64,000 nt of DNA from JBBROS01 sp965213845 (GTDB lineage: Bacteria; Pseudomonadota; Alphaproteobacteria; Acetobacterales; Acetobacteraceae): NCBI GenBank assembly GCA_965213845.1, contig CBDCAI010000014.1, positions 434,001 through 498,000 of the forward strand, read 5' to 3'. The notes under the pieces were generated by a model that had not been told where the DNA came from, did no database searches, and was given only the letters and a program-made list of their open reading frames with translations. Position 1 is the stretch's first letter, and the number at the start of each line of letters is the position of its first letter. This document shows positions 42,871-51,968 of this stretch, piece by piece. A program made the position numbers and the translations under genes.

Positions 42871-45800
42871 ATGCGCTGGCTCCGAATTCTGCTCATGCTG
42901 GTCGTGGCGTCTCCGGTCTGCTCGTCCGCCTGGGCGGACGACTTCCAGGTGCCGGGGCTGGAGCGGGACAGCGCGGCCTATCTGGAACAGCTGACCCGGC
43001 GCAGCCCGGCGGGGCTCGCGCCGCCGGCCCGGCGCGCGGCGGAGCAGCGGGCCATCGACGCGCAACGGCGCAACGACGCCGCGGGCGTGGTCGCGGCGAT
43101 GGAGGCCCGGATCGGCGGCGGCGAGCCGACGGCCGACCTGTGGCTCGTCCTGGGCCGCGCCCAGCTGCAGCGGACCCCGCCCGACCCGGCCCACGCGGCC
43201 CAGGCGGCCTGGCAGGCGTTCGGCCTGTCGAACGCCGGCGCGGCGGAGATCCCGGCGCTCATGCTGATGGCCGACGCGTTCCGCAGCATGGCCCGCTACG
43301 ACATGGCGATCCGCGCGCTCGAGGCCGCCCAGGACCGCGCACCGGATCGGGCCGACACGGTCCGCCTGCTGCGGGAAACCCGGCTTCAGGCCGGAATCCA
43401 GGTGCGGCGGGTGAAGACGGAGCCCGAGGCGGACCCGCCTTCGGCCTGTATCGAGTTCACCACCGCCCCGGCCCGCCGGTCGGACTTCGTCGCGGCCGAC
43501 TGGGTGCGGCTGCAACCCGCCCAGCCCGATGCCGCCATCACCCGGCAGGGCGACCAGCTGTGCATCGCCGGCCTGCGGCAGGGCGCCACGACGCAGGTGA
43601 CGTTGCGCGCGGGCATGCCGGGCGAAGACGGGCTGAAGCTGAACAACGAGACCACAGTGCCGGTGCTGATCCCGAACCGGCGCCCCCGGCTGGTGTTCGA
43701 CAGCCGCCTGTTCCTGCTGCCGCGCGGGCAGGCCTCCACCGTGACGCTGACCAGCGTGAACCTGTCCGCGGTCAAGCTGCAGCTGCTGCGCCTGTCGGAG
43801 CGCAACGTGGTGGCCTGGTCGCGCGAGTACAAGCTGGGCGAGCCGCTCGAAAGCTACGCCTTCGAGGCCTTGAAGGAGAACGGGAAGCTGGTCTGGGAGG
43901 GCAAGGCCGAGATCCCGCATTGGCAGCCGAACCGCACGATCAAGACTGCCTTGCCGCTGCCCGACGCCTTCGCGGAGCCGGGGGCCTATATCCTGTTGGC
44001 CCAGGCCGGCGACGGCACGCCCAGCAGTGCCGCAGCCACCCAGGTGGTCATGCGGACGGACCTGGCGCCCACCGTGTGGCGCGGTGGCGACGGGCTGACC
44101 GTCCAGGTCCGCAGCTTCGCCGATGCGGGGCTGCGCCCGGGCGTGCTGCTGCGGCTGATGTCGCATGCCAACGACGTGCTGGCCGAAGCGACGACCGGGG
44201 CGGATGGCGTGGCCCGCTTCGCCGCCCCGCTGCTGCGCGGCACCGGGCCACAGGCGCCGCACGCCATCCATGGCACGCTGGACGGGGACTTCGTCGCCCT
44301 CGACCTCGAGACCGCCGCCTTCGACTTGTCGGACCGTGGCGTGGAGGGTGCGGCGCAGCCTGGCCCGCTCGATGCCTTCGCCTGGACCGACCGCGGCATC
44401 TATCGCCCCGGCGAGACGGTGCAGCTGATGGCGCTGCTGCGCGACGCCGCCGGCGCGCCGAGCGACGTGCCGGTGCACGTGAAGGTCAAGCGTCCGAACG
44501 GCCAGGTCTTCCTGGACGTGACGCCGGCCCGTGCCGCGGAGGCCGCGCTGCACCTGCCGCTGCCGCTCAGCCTGTCGGCGCCTGCCGGGGAATGGACGGT
44601 CGAGCTGCTGGCCGACCCGGCGCAACCGTCGATCGGGCGCACCAACTTCCGCGTCGACGCCTTCGTGCCGGACCGGATGGCGGTGGACCTGGCGCCGCAG
44701 GGGCCCCTGATCGTCGGCAAGCCCTACGCCCTGCCGGTGACGGCGCGGTTCCTGTACGGCGCGCCGGCGGCCAGCCTGTCGGGCAAGGCGACGCTGCGGC
44801 TCGAGATCGACCCGAACCCGCCGGCTGCCCTGGCCGGATACCACCTCGGGCTCGACGGCGAGGCCTTCGCGCCCGACAGCCAGGAGATCGAGCTGCCGAC
44901 CACCGATGCGCAGGGGCACGCGACCCTGCCGATCCTGCTGAAATCCGCGCCGGACGTGACGCGGCCGGTTCGGGCGCAGCTCGATGTGGGCGTGGACGAT
45001 CCCTCGGGCCGGGCCAGCCACGCCCAGGCCAGCATCCCGGTGCGGCCGTCCGGCGCCGTGCTGGGCATCAAGCCCGGTTTCGACAAGGGTGCGATCGATG
45101 CGGGCGGCGAGGCCGCGTTCGAGATCGCGGGCGTCGACCCGGACGGCGCCCGCGTTGCCGTCCCGGCCAGGATGCGCCTGGTGCGCGAACGGCCCGACTG
45201 GCGCCTGGTGCAGCGGGGTTCGCTGGCGCGCTACGAGACGGTCTACAAGGACGAGCCGATCGAGGCTGCGGACGTGACCCTGCCTGCCGACCGGCCGTAC
45301 CGCTACTCCAAGCGGCTCGATTACGGGCGCTACCGGCTCGAGGTCACGGAGCGGAACGGCCTGGCCGCGGCCTCCGTGCGGTTCCGCGCCGGCTGGATCG
45401 TCTCGGACAGTCCCGACACGCCGGACAAGGTGGACGTCTCGACCGGGCGGCGGAGCTATGCGGCGGGCGAGGTGGCGCAGATCCACGTCGCGGCCCCGTT
45501 CGCCGGGCAGGCGACGGTGCTGGTGGTCACGGACCGGGTGCACAGCCTGCGGACGCTCGCCGTCGCGGCAGGCGGCACCGACATCGACGTGCCGGTGGAC
45601 GCCGCCTGGGGGCCCGGCGCCTATGCGGCCGTGCACGTGTTCCGCGGCGCCACCGCCGACCGGCGGCCCTCGCGCGCCATCGGGCTCAGCTGGATCGGGA
45701 TCGACCCGGCCGCCCGCACCCTTCCGGTCGTGATCGCCGCGCCCGACAAGACAGCCCCGCGCGGGCGCGTCGTGATCCCCGTGCGGACCGCGCCGGGCGC

Positions 45801-47961
45801 CTGGCTCACCCTGGCCGCGGTGGACGAGGGCGTGCTGCGGCTGACCGGCTTTGCCACTCCCGACCCGGCCGGGCACTTCCTCGGGCGGCGCACGATGGGC
45901 ATGGACATCCGCGACGACTGGGGCCGCCTGATCGCGCCCGGCGAGGGCGAGGCCACGACCTTGCGCCAGGGCGGCGACGACGGCGGCAGCGCCCTGCCGG
46001 AAATCCCGCAGAAGGTGGTCGCGCTGTTCACGCCCCCCGTGCAGGCCCGGCCCGACGGCGTGGCCCAGGTGCCGCTGGAGCTGCCGGACTTCAACGGCCA
46101 GGTCCGCCTGATGGTGGTGGCCTGGCATGGCACCCGCGTCGGCGCCGCCAGCGTGGACATGCTGGTCCGCGACGCGCTGATCGCCGAGCCGCTGCTGCCG
46201 CGCTTCCTCGCCCCTGGCGACGAGGCGCGACTGGCCGTGCTGCTGCAGAACCTGGAGTTGCCGCCCGGGGAGGTCGTGGCGACCGTCTCGGTCGAGGGCC
46301 CGCTGCAGGTGGTGGGCGAGGCCCGACTCACCGCGACGCTGGACCGGGCGCAGGTTGTCCGCACCACCACGCTGCGCGCGACCGGGGCAGGGCGCGGCAT
46401 CGTGCGCCTGGCCGTCACCGGCCCCGCGGGCTTCCAGGTGCAGCGCGAGGTCGGCATCCTGGTCCGCCCGGCGCGCGCGCCCTCCAGCCTGGTCGCCTCG
46501 ACCGAGCTGGCGCCCCGGGCCCAGTCTACGCTGCAGCCCGCGCTGGCCCGCATGGTGCCCGGCACCGGCATCGCCCGCGCCTCGTTCGGCGGCCCCGTGC
46601 GCTATGATGTGGGCGCCCTGGTGCAGGCCCTGACCGACTACCCGCTGAGCTGCCTCGAGCAGACCAGCAGCCGCGGCCTGCCCCTGGCCCTGCTGCCCGA
46701 CGGGGCCGTCGCCGGGCCGGACCGCGCGGCACGGCTGCAGGCCAGCGTCGCCTCCGTGCTGGACCGCCAGCGGTATGACGGCGGCTTCGGCCTGTGGTCC
46801 GCCAGCGGCGAGGCGGAGGGGTGGCTCTCGGCCTATGCGACGGAGTTCCTGCTGCGGGCGCAGAAGGGCGGGGCGCTGGTGCCCGAGGGCGCGATGCGGG
46901 ATGCGCTGAAGTTCATCGCCGACCAGGTCGACCAGACCGGCGAGAGCGGCACGCCGGAGACCAACGCCGGCAAGGCCTACGACCTGTACGTGCTGGCGCT
47001 GGCCGGGCAGCCGAAGGCCGGCGCGAACCGGCTGGCCGCGGAAGTCATCGACCAGATGCCGACGCCCCTGGCCCGGGCGCAGATCGGCGCGGCGCTCGCC
47101 CTGACGAACGACCGGCCGCGGGCCGAGGCCGCCTTCGCCGCGGCGCTCGCCAACCCCGCCCGCAAGGACTGGGATGCGGACCGCGGCAGCGCGCTGCGCG
47201 ACCAGGTCGCCATCGCCTTGCTGCTGAAGGAGAGCGGTTTGCTGCCCGACCGGCTGCCGGCGCTGCTGGCGGCCTTGCCCGGGGCGGACCTCAAACCCGA
47301 CGGGCTGAGCACGCAGGAGCAGGCCTGGGCCGCCGCCGCGGCCGCCGTGCTGGGGCGGGACGGGCGCCCGGCGCGGATCGCGCTGGACAACAAGGACCTG
47401 GTGCCGGCCGCAACCGTCAGCGTGGCGCTGACCGGCCCGGCCACGGCGCGCAACCTGGACGACCGGCCTGTGTGGCAGACCGTCTCCACCAGCGGCGTGC
47501 TGACCGACGCGCCCCCGGCCGCCCGCAACCTGATGCGGGTCAGCCGGCGCTTCCTCACCCTGGCCGGGGACCCGCTCGATCTCGATCAGCTGCGGCAGAA
47601 CACCGTGTTCGTGCTGCTGATCGAGGGCAGGGCGGACGACGCGCAGACGCACCGGGCGATGCTGCTGCAAGGCCTGCCCGCCGGGTGGGAGATCGCGGGA
47701 CGCCTCAAGGCCGGCAAGACCGACGGCATGCCCTGGCTGGGCGAGCTGACCGAGACCGAGTCGCAGCCCGCCGCCGACGACCGCTTCGCCGCGACCGTCA
47801 CGCTGACCCCGGACCAGCCCGGCTTCCGCATCGCCGTCCGGCTGCGCGCCGTCACCCCCGGCGAGTACGAAATCCCGGGCGCCCAGCTGTCGGACATGTA
47901 TCGTCCGGCGGTGTTCGCCCGCCAGGCCAGCAACCGGATCAAGATCCAGGCGGCCGAATAG
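42871..47961 (+). CDS. Alpha-2-macroglobulin family protein with intact thioester
   Basis: Large periplasmic protease-trap homologue, 1696 residues. The signal peptide is about 1-22 (cleavage near AWA); there is no lipobox, unlike E. coli YfhM, so it is soluble. MG-like beta domains run from about 100 to 900, with the FAWTDRGIYRPGETV signature near 505. The thioester motif is intact as CLEQ with Cys1261 in YPLSCLEQTSSRG, and a helical TED-type domain with GGFGLWS follows. pbpC comes 3 bases downstream; A2M-pbpC is a recurring bacterial pair thought to protect or repair the envelope when proteases breach it. The gene begins 43 bases after mscL. Confidence 0.92.
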   Translation: MRWLRILLMLVVASPVCSSAWADDFQVPGLERDSAAYLEQLTRRSPAGLAPPARRAAEQRAIDAQRRNDAAGVVAAMEARIGGGEPTADLWLVLGRAQLQRTPPDPAHAAQAAWQAFGLSNAGAAEIPALMLMADAFRSMARYDMAIRALEAAQDRAPDRADTVRLLRETRLQAGIQVRRVKTEPEADPPSACIEFTTAPARRSDFVAADWVRLQPAQPDAAITRQGDQLCIAGLRQGATTQVTLRAGMPGEDGLKLNNETTVPVLIPNRRPRLVFDSRLFLLPRGQASTVTLTSVNLSAVKLQLLRLSERNVVAWSREYKLGEPLESYAFEALKENGKLVWEGKAEIPHWQPNRTIKTALPLPDAFAEPGAYILLAQAGDGTPSSAAATQVVMRTDLAPTVWRGGDGLTVQVRSFADAGLRPGVLLRLMSHANDVLAEATTGADGVARFAAPLLRGTGPQAPHAIHGTLDGDFVALDLETAAFDLSDRGVEGAAQPGPLDAFAWTDRGIYRPGETVQLMALLRDAAGAPSDVPVHVKVKRPNGQVFLDVTPARAAEAALHLPLPLSLSAPAGEWTVELLADPAQPSIGRTNFRVDAFVPDRMAVDLAPQGPLIVGKPYALPVTARFLYGAPAASLSGKATLRLEIDPNPPAALAGYHLGLDGEAFAPDSQEIELPTTDAQGHATLPILLKSAPDVTRPVRAQLDVGVDDPSGRASHAQASIPVRPSGAVLGIKPGFDKGAIDAGGEAAFEIAGVDPDGARVAVPARMRLVRERPDWRLVQRGSLARYETVYKDEPIEAADVTLPADRPYRYSKRLDYGRYRLEVTERNGLAAASVRFRAGWIVSDSPDTPDKVDVSTGRRSYAAGEVAQIHVAAPFAGQATVLVVTDRVHSLRTLAVAAGGTDIDVPVDAAWGPGAYAAVHVFRGATADRRPSRAIGLSWIGIDPAARTLPVVIAAPDKTAPRGRVVIPVRTAPGAWLTLAAVDEGVLRLTGFATPDPAGHFLGRRTMGMDIRDDWGRLIAPGEGEATTLRQGGDDGGSALPEIPQKVVALFTPPVQARPDGVAQVPLELPDFNGQVRLMVVAWHGTRVGAASVDMLVRDALIAEPLLPRFLAPGDEARLAVLLQNLELPPGEVVATVSVEGPLQVVGEARLTATLDRAQVVRTTTLRATGAGRGIVRLAVTGPAGFQVQREVGILVRPARAPSSLVASTELAPRAQSTLQPALARMVPGTGIARASFGGPVRYDVGALVQALTDYPLSCLEQTSSRGLPLALLPDGAVAGPDRAARLQASVASVLDRQRYDGGFGLWSASGEAEGWLSAYATEFLLRAQKGGALVPEGAMRDALKFIADQVDQTGESGTPETNAGKAYDLYVLALAGQPKAGANRLAAEVIDQMPTPLARAQIGAALALTNDRPRAEAAFAAALANPARKDWDADRGSALRDQVAIALLLKESGLLPDRLPALLAALPGADLKPDGLSTQEQAWAAAAAAVLGRDGRPARIALDNKDLVPAATVSVALTGPATARNLDDRPVWQTVSTSGVLTDAPPAARNLMRVSRRFLTLAGDPLDLDQLRQNTVFVLLIEGRADDAQTHRAMLLQGLPAGWEIAGRLKAGKTDGMPWLGELTETESQPAADDRFAATVTLTPDQPGFRIAVRLRAVTPGEYEIPGAQLSDMYRPAVFARQASNRIKIQAAE

Positions 47962-47964
47962 ACG

Positions 47965-49857
47965 ATGGGGCGGACAGGCGCGCTGCTGTTCCTGCTGCTG
48001 GCGCTTCCGGCCGGGGCGTGGCTGCTGGACCGGGCGTTCCCGCCCGACATGTCGCGCATGGCGTCCGTAGGCACCGAGGTGCTGGACCGGCAGGGCCGGC
48101 TGCTCGCCATCCTGCCGGCGCAGGGCGGCGTGTGGCGGCTGCGGACCACGATGGACGACGTGTCGCGCCCCTTCCTCGATCTGCTGGTGGGCACGGAGGA
48201 CCGGCGGTTCTGGACGCATCCGGGAGTGGACCCGCTGGCCGCGATGCGGGCGGCCGGCCAGTGGGTCAGGGCAGGGCACGTCGTATCCGGCGGGTCCACG
48301 CTGGCCATGCAGGCGGCGCGGCTGCTGGAACCCCGGCCGCGCACCCTGCGCAGCAAGCTGATCGAGGCTGCCCGGGCAGTGCAGCTGGAATGGCGCTTCG
48401 GCCGCACCGGCGTGCTGGGCATCTGGCTGACGCTCGCCCCCTATGGCGGCAACCTGGAGGGCGTGCGGGCCGGCGCGCGGGCCTGGTTCGGCACCTCGGC
48501 CGCGGCGCTCGATCCGGCACAGGCGGCGCTGCTGGTCGCCCTGCCGCGCCGCCCCGAATCGCTGCGCCCGGACCGCCACGCCGACCGGGCGGAGCGGCTG
48601 CGGGACCGCGTGCTGGCCGAGGCCGGGGGCGTGCCGGTGCCCACGCTGCGGCAGGACTTCCCGCGCCACGCCGCCCAGGCGGTCGGGAGCCTGGTGGCAG
48701 ATGCGCCCGTCATCCGCACGACGCTCGACCTGCCGCTGCAGGCGGCCCTGGAGCGTTTCGCGGCGGACCGGCTTGCCGCCCTGCCGCCCCGGGTGTCGCT
48801 GTCCCTCCTGGTGGCGGATGCCCGCACGCGGGAGGTCCGGGCGCTGGTCTCCGGGCAGTGGGGCGACGAGGCGCGGTCCGGCGCGCTCGACCTCACCCGG
48901 GCCGTGCGCTCGCCGGGCTCCGCATTGAAGCCGTTCCTGTATGCGCTGGCGTTCCAGGACGGGGTGGCGCGGCCGGAGAGCCTGCTGTCGGACCTGCCGC
49001 GGCATTTCGGCGGCTACGCGCCCGAGAACTACATGCGCGGCCATGCCGGGCGCGTGACGGCGGCGGAGGCGTTGCAGCGGTCATTGAACGTGCCGGCCGT
49101 GGCGCTGCTGGACCAGGTGGGCCCGCTGCGCTTTGCCGAGAGCCTGCGGGCCGGGGGCGCCAAGCCGCGGCTGCCGGGCGGGGGCGACCCGTCGCTGCCG
49201 CTGGCCCTGGGCGGGGCGGGGCTGACGATGCGGGAGATGGCGGGGCTGTACGCCGGCCTCGCCAGCCCCGGGGGCTCGGGGCCGTTGACGCTGTTGCCGG
49301 GCGGCGCACCTGCCGCCGCGCCACAGACGGAGGCGCAGCGGATCGTCGCCGAGATCCTGACGCAGCCGTTTCCGCAGGGCGGGCCCCCGGGGATCGGCTG
49401 GAAGACCGGCACCAGCTGGGGCGGGCGGGACGCCTGGGCGATGGGGTTCGACGGGGCCCATGTGGTCGCTGCCTGGGTCGGGCGGCCGGACGGGACGCCG
49501 ATGCCCGGCGCGACGGGCCGGGCGCTCGCCTTGCCGCTGCTGGCCCGGGTGTTCGACCTGCTGCCCGCGGCCCCCCGCCCGCTGCCCCGCGCCGTCGCGA
49601 TGGCGGCCACCCCGGCCGAAAGCTCCTTGCGGCTGCTGTTCCCGCCGCCCGGTGCCGTGCTGTCGTCCGATGGCCGGGTCACGCTGCGGGCCATGGGCGG
49701 ACGACGCCCGCTCACCTTCCTGGTGAACGGCGCGCCGATCGAAGCGGCGCCGGCCCGGCGGGACACCGCCTGGGTTCCGGACGGACCCGGTTTCTACACG
49801 ATCACCGTGCTCGACGCCGACGGCCTCGCGGCCCGCGCGCCGGTGCGCATCCGATGA
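47965..49857 (+). CDS. pbpC: Penicillin-binding protein 1C
   Basis: Bifunctional murein enzyme, 630 residues, anchored by an N-terminal segment (about 5-22). The GT51 glycosyltransferase domain has EDRRFWTHPGVDP (catalytic Glu78), GGSTLAMQAARL and NLEGVRAGARAWFG. The transpeptidase domain has SPGSALKPFLY (Ser319, Lys322), SLNVPAV and GWKTGTS. The C-terminal 75 residues form the BiPBP_C domain typical of PBP1C. It pairs with the A2M gene upstream, and the next gene overlaps by ATGA. Confidence 0.95.
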   Translation: MGRTGALLFLLLALPAGAWLLDRAFPPDMSRMASVGTEVLDRQGRLLAILPAQGGVWRLRTTMDDVSRPFLDLLVGTEDRRFWTHPGVDPLAAMRAAGQWVRAGHVVSGGSTLAMQAARLLEPRPRTLRSKLIEAARAVQLEWRFGRTGVLGIWLTLAPYGGNLEGVRAGARAWFGTSAAALDPAQAALLVALPRRPESLRPDRHADRAERLRDRVLAEAGGVPVPTLRQDFPRHAAQAVGSLVADAPVIRTTLDLPLQAALERFAADRLAALPPRVSLSLLVADARTREVRALVSGQWGDEARSGALDLTRAVRSPGSALKPFLYALAFQDGVARPESLLSDLPRHFGGYAPENYMRGHAGRVTAAEALQRSLNVPAVALLDQVGPLRFAESLRAGGAKPRLPGGGDPSLPLALGGAGLTMREMAGLYAGLASPGGSGPLTLLPGGAPAAAPQTEAQRIVAEILTQPFPQGGPPGIGWKTGTSWGGRDAWAMGFDGAHVVAAWVGRPDGTPMPGATGRALALPLLARVFDLLPAAPRPLPRAVAMAATPAESSLRLLFPPPGAVLSSDGRVTLRAMGGRRPLTFLVNGAPIEAAPARRDTAWVPDGPGFYTITVLDADGLAARAPVRIR

Positions 49858-50741
49858 CGGCGCAGCTCCGCCGCGTGCGGACGCCGGTGCTGGACGTGGC
49901 CTATCTGGAGAGCGGGCCGCCCGACGGGACGCCGGTCCTGCTGCTGCACGGCTTCCCCTATTCCGTGGACGCCTATGCCGCCGTGGCACCGCCGCTGGCT
50001 GCCGCCGGGTGCCGCGTCATCGTGCCCCATCTGCGCGGCTACGGGCCCACCCGCTTCCTGCACCCCGGCACCCCACGCTCCGGCCAGCAGGCCGCGCTGG
50101 GTGCGGACGTGCGGGACCTGATGGACGCGCTGGGGCTCGGCCAGGCGGTGCTGGCCGGCTACGACTGGGGTGGGCGCGGCGCCTGCATCTTGGCGGCGCT
50201 GTGGCCGGAGCGGGTGCGCGGCCTGGTCACGGTCGGCGGCTACAACATCCAGGACATTCCGGGCTCCGTCCGCCCGAGGCCGCCGGAGGAGGAGCTGCGG
50301 CTGTGGTACCAGTATTATCTGCACGGCCCCCGCGGCGAGGCCGGGTTGCGGCAGGACAGGCGGGCGTTCTGCCGCCTGCTGTGGCGCCTGTGGTCGCCGG
50401 CCTGGCCAGTCGACGACGCCACCTTCGAGCGCAGTGCCGCGGCGTTCGACAACCCGGACTTCGTCGAGGTCGTCGTCCAGTCCTACCGCCACCGCTTCGG
50501 CTACGCCCCGGGCGACCCGGCGCTCGAATCCATCGAGCAGGCCCTCGCCGCCGCCCCGTCGATCCCCGCGCCCACGGTCGTGCTGCACGGCGCGGAGGAT
50601 GGCGTGGCGCCCGTGACGTCGTCCGAGGATCTCGGGCGGTTCAGCGGCCGGGTCAGCCGGTCGGTGGTGCCGGTGGCCGGGCACAACCTGCCGCAGGAGG
50701 CGCCGGAAACGATGGTGGAGGCGATCCGCTCATTGCTTTGA
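49854..50741 (+). CDS. Alpha/beta hydrolase, epoxide hydrolase-like
   Basis: 295 residues. The oxyanion-hole HGFPYS and the nucleophile elbow AGYDWGGRGA place an Asp (Asp104) as the nucleophile, as in epoxide hydrolases and haloalkane dehalogenases rather than serine esterases. A cap region (about 140-215) contains two YxY-type tyrosines. The acid and base are HGAEDGVAP and VAGHNLPQEAP. No signal peptide. It overlaps pbpC by 4 bases, but the functional link is unclear. Confidence 0.85.
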   Translation: MTAQLRRVRTPVLDVAYLESGPPDGTPVLLLHGFPYSVDAYAAVAPPLAAAGCRVIVPHLRGYGPTRFLHPGTPRSGQQAALGADVRDLMDALGLGQAVLAGYDWGGRGACILAALWPERVRGLVTVGGYNIQDIPGSVRPRPPEEELRLWYQYYLHGPRGEAGLRQDRRAFCRLLWRLWSPAWPVDDATFERSAAAFDNPDFVEVVVQSYRHRFGYAPGDPALESIEQALAAAPSIPAPTVVLHGAEDGVAPVTSSEDLGRFSGRVSRSVVPVAGHNLPQEAPETMVEAIRSLL

Positions 50742-50759
50742 GCTGCGACCCTGCCGTCG

Positions 50760-50788
50760 CTGTCATCGAACTGTCATCGAACTGCAAT
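50760..50788 (+). promoter_or_regulatory. Pho box upstream of pstS
   Basis: CTGTCAT (50760-50766), CGAA, CTGTCAT (50771-50777), CGAA, then CTGCAAT (50782-50788): two perfect PhoB half-sites with a third, slightly diverged one, at 11-base spacing. It lies 97 bases before the pstS start and just after the hydrolase gene. It should put the pst-pho genes under phosphate-limitation control by the PhoB encoded downstream. Confidence 0.92.
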
Positions 50789-50885
50789 AGATCGGACGCG
50801 TCTGGTCCCTAGGGTCTGCCTCGTGATGAACGGGCCGCGCCACGATGGCGCGCCGCCTGCACCGGTCTTGCTCCTTGGAGGTACT

Positions 50886-51902
50886 ATGAAGCTCAATCGA
50901 ACCGCGCTGGCCCTGGCACTCGCGGGGGCTGCGTTCGTCGGCCGGCCCGTGTCGGCGCAGCAGATCACGGGTGCGGGCGGGACGTTCCCGGCCCCGGTCT
51001 ATGCCAAGTGGGGCGAGGCAGCGAAGGCCGCCGTCGGCGTCGAGCTGAACTACCAGGCGATCGGCTCGGGTGGCGGTCAGAACCAGATCATCAACCGCAC
51101 CGTGGACTTCGGCGCCTCGGACGCGCCGATGGACGACGCCAAGCTCGAGACCAACAAGATCCTGCAGATCCCGACCGTGATGGGCGCCGTGGTGCCGATC
51201 GTGAACCTGCCGGGTGTCGCGGTGGACGAGCTGAAGCTGACGGGCGAGGTGCTGGCCGAAATCTATGCCGGCAAGATCACCAAGTGGAACGACCCGAAGC
51301 TGGTCGAGCTGAACAAGGACGTGAAGCTGCCCAGCATCGCGATCGCGCCGGTGTACCGCGCCGACGCGTCGGGCACGTCCTACGTGTTCACCAGCTACCT
51401 GTCGGCGGTGAGCCCCGACTGGAAGAAGGACGTGGGCGCCAGCACCAGCGTGAAGTGGCCCGCGGGCGCCGGGGCCAAGGGCAATGACGGCGTGGCGGGC
51501 ACGGTCAAGAACACCCGCGGCGGCATCGGCTATGTGGAGAACGCGTTCGCCACCCAGAACAAGCTGACCACGGCGCAGCTGCGCAACAAGGCCGGCAGCT
51601 TCGTCAAGCCGACCACGGCCACCTTCTCGGCCGCCGCGTCCAGCGCGGACTGGACGGGCGCGAAGAACTACGCCGTCAGCCTGGTGGACCAGCCGGGTGC
51701 GGAATCCTGGCCGATCGTCTCGGCCACGTTCCTGCTGCTGCCGAAGGACCCGAAGGACGCGGCGCGGTCGGCCAACGTCGTGAAGTTCATCGACTGGGCC
51801 TACAGCAACGGCGGCCAGATCGCGACCAGCCTCGACTACATCCCGCTGCCCAAGACGGTGCAGGACGGGGTCCGGGCGGCGATCAAGTCGAACATCAAGT
51901 AG
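50886..51902 (+). CDS. pstS: Phosphate ABC transporter substrate-binding protein
   Basis: Periplasmic phosphate receptor, 338 residues. Signal peptide about 1-22 (cleavage near VSA). The N-terminal ITGAGGTFPAPVYAKW and IGSGGGQNQI form one side of the phosphate cleft; DFGASDAPM and RADASGTSYVFTSYL provide further contacts. GGAGG lies 5 bases before ATG 50886. In-frame sequence upstream to 50823 is leader, not protein. Expression is under a Pho box and is separated from the pstCAB genes by a strong hairpin. Confidence 0.97.
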   Translation: MKLNRTALALALAGAAFVGRPVSAQQITGAGGTFPAPVYAKWGEAAKAAVGVELNYQAIGSGGGQNQIINRTVDFGASDAPMDDAKLETNKILQIPTVMGAVVPIVNLPGVAVDELKLTGEVLAEIYAGKITKWNDPKLVELNKDVKLPSIAIAPVYRADASGTSYVFTSYLSAVSPDWKKDVGASTSVKWPAGAGAKGNDGVAGTVKNTRGGIGYVENAFATQNKLTTAQLRNKAGSFVKPTTATFSAAASSADWTGAKNYAVSLVDQPGAESWPIVSATFLLLPKDPKDAARSANVVKFIDWAYSNGGQIATSLDYIPLPKTVQDGVRAAIKSNIK

Positions 51903-51916
51903 CCAAGTCTGCTTCC

Positions 51917-51943
51917 GGTGCCGGCGGACCGTCCGCCGGCACC
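51917..51943 (+). terminator. Strong hairpin between pstS and pstC
   Basis: Perfect 12-bp stem GGTGCCGGCGGA/TCCGCCGGCACC with a 3-base loop, 15 bases after the pstS stop, followed by a moderately T-rich GCTCGTTCTTC. It probably acts as a partial terminator or 3' stabiliser so that PstS is made in excess of the membrane subunits. Confidence 0.75.
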
Positions 51944-51968
51944 GCTCGTTCTTCGGAGTGTCGTCCGC

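Noticed and set aside
42763..49044. A very long open frame (over 2000 codons) on the minus strand opposite the A2M and pbpC genes
   Set aside because: Antisense to two clear genes with full motifs; its residues are Gly/Ala/Arg/His-rich, as expected for the reverse of GC-rich coding DNA.
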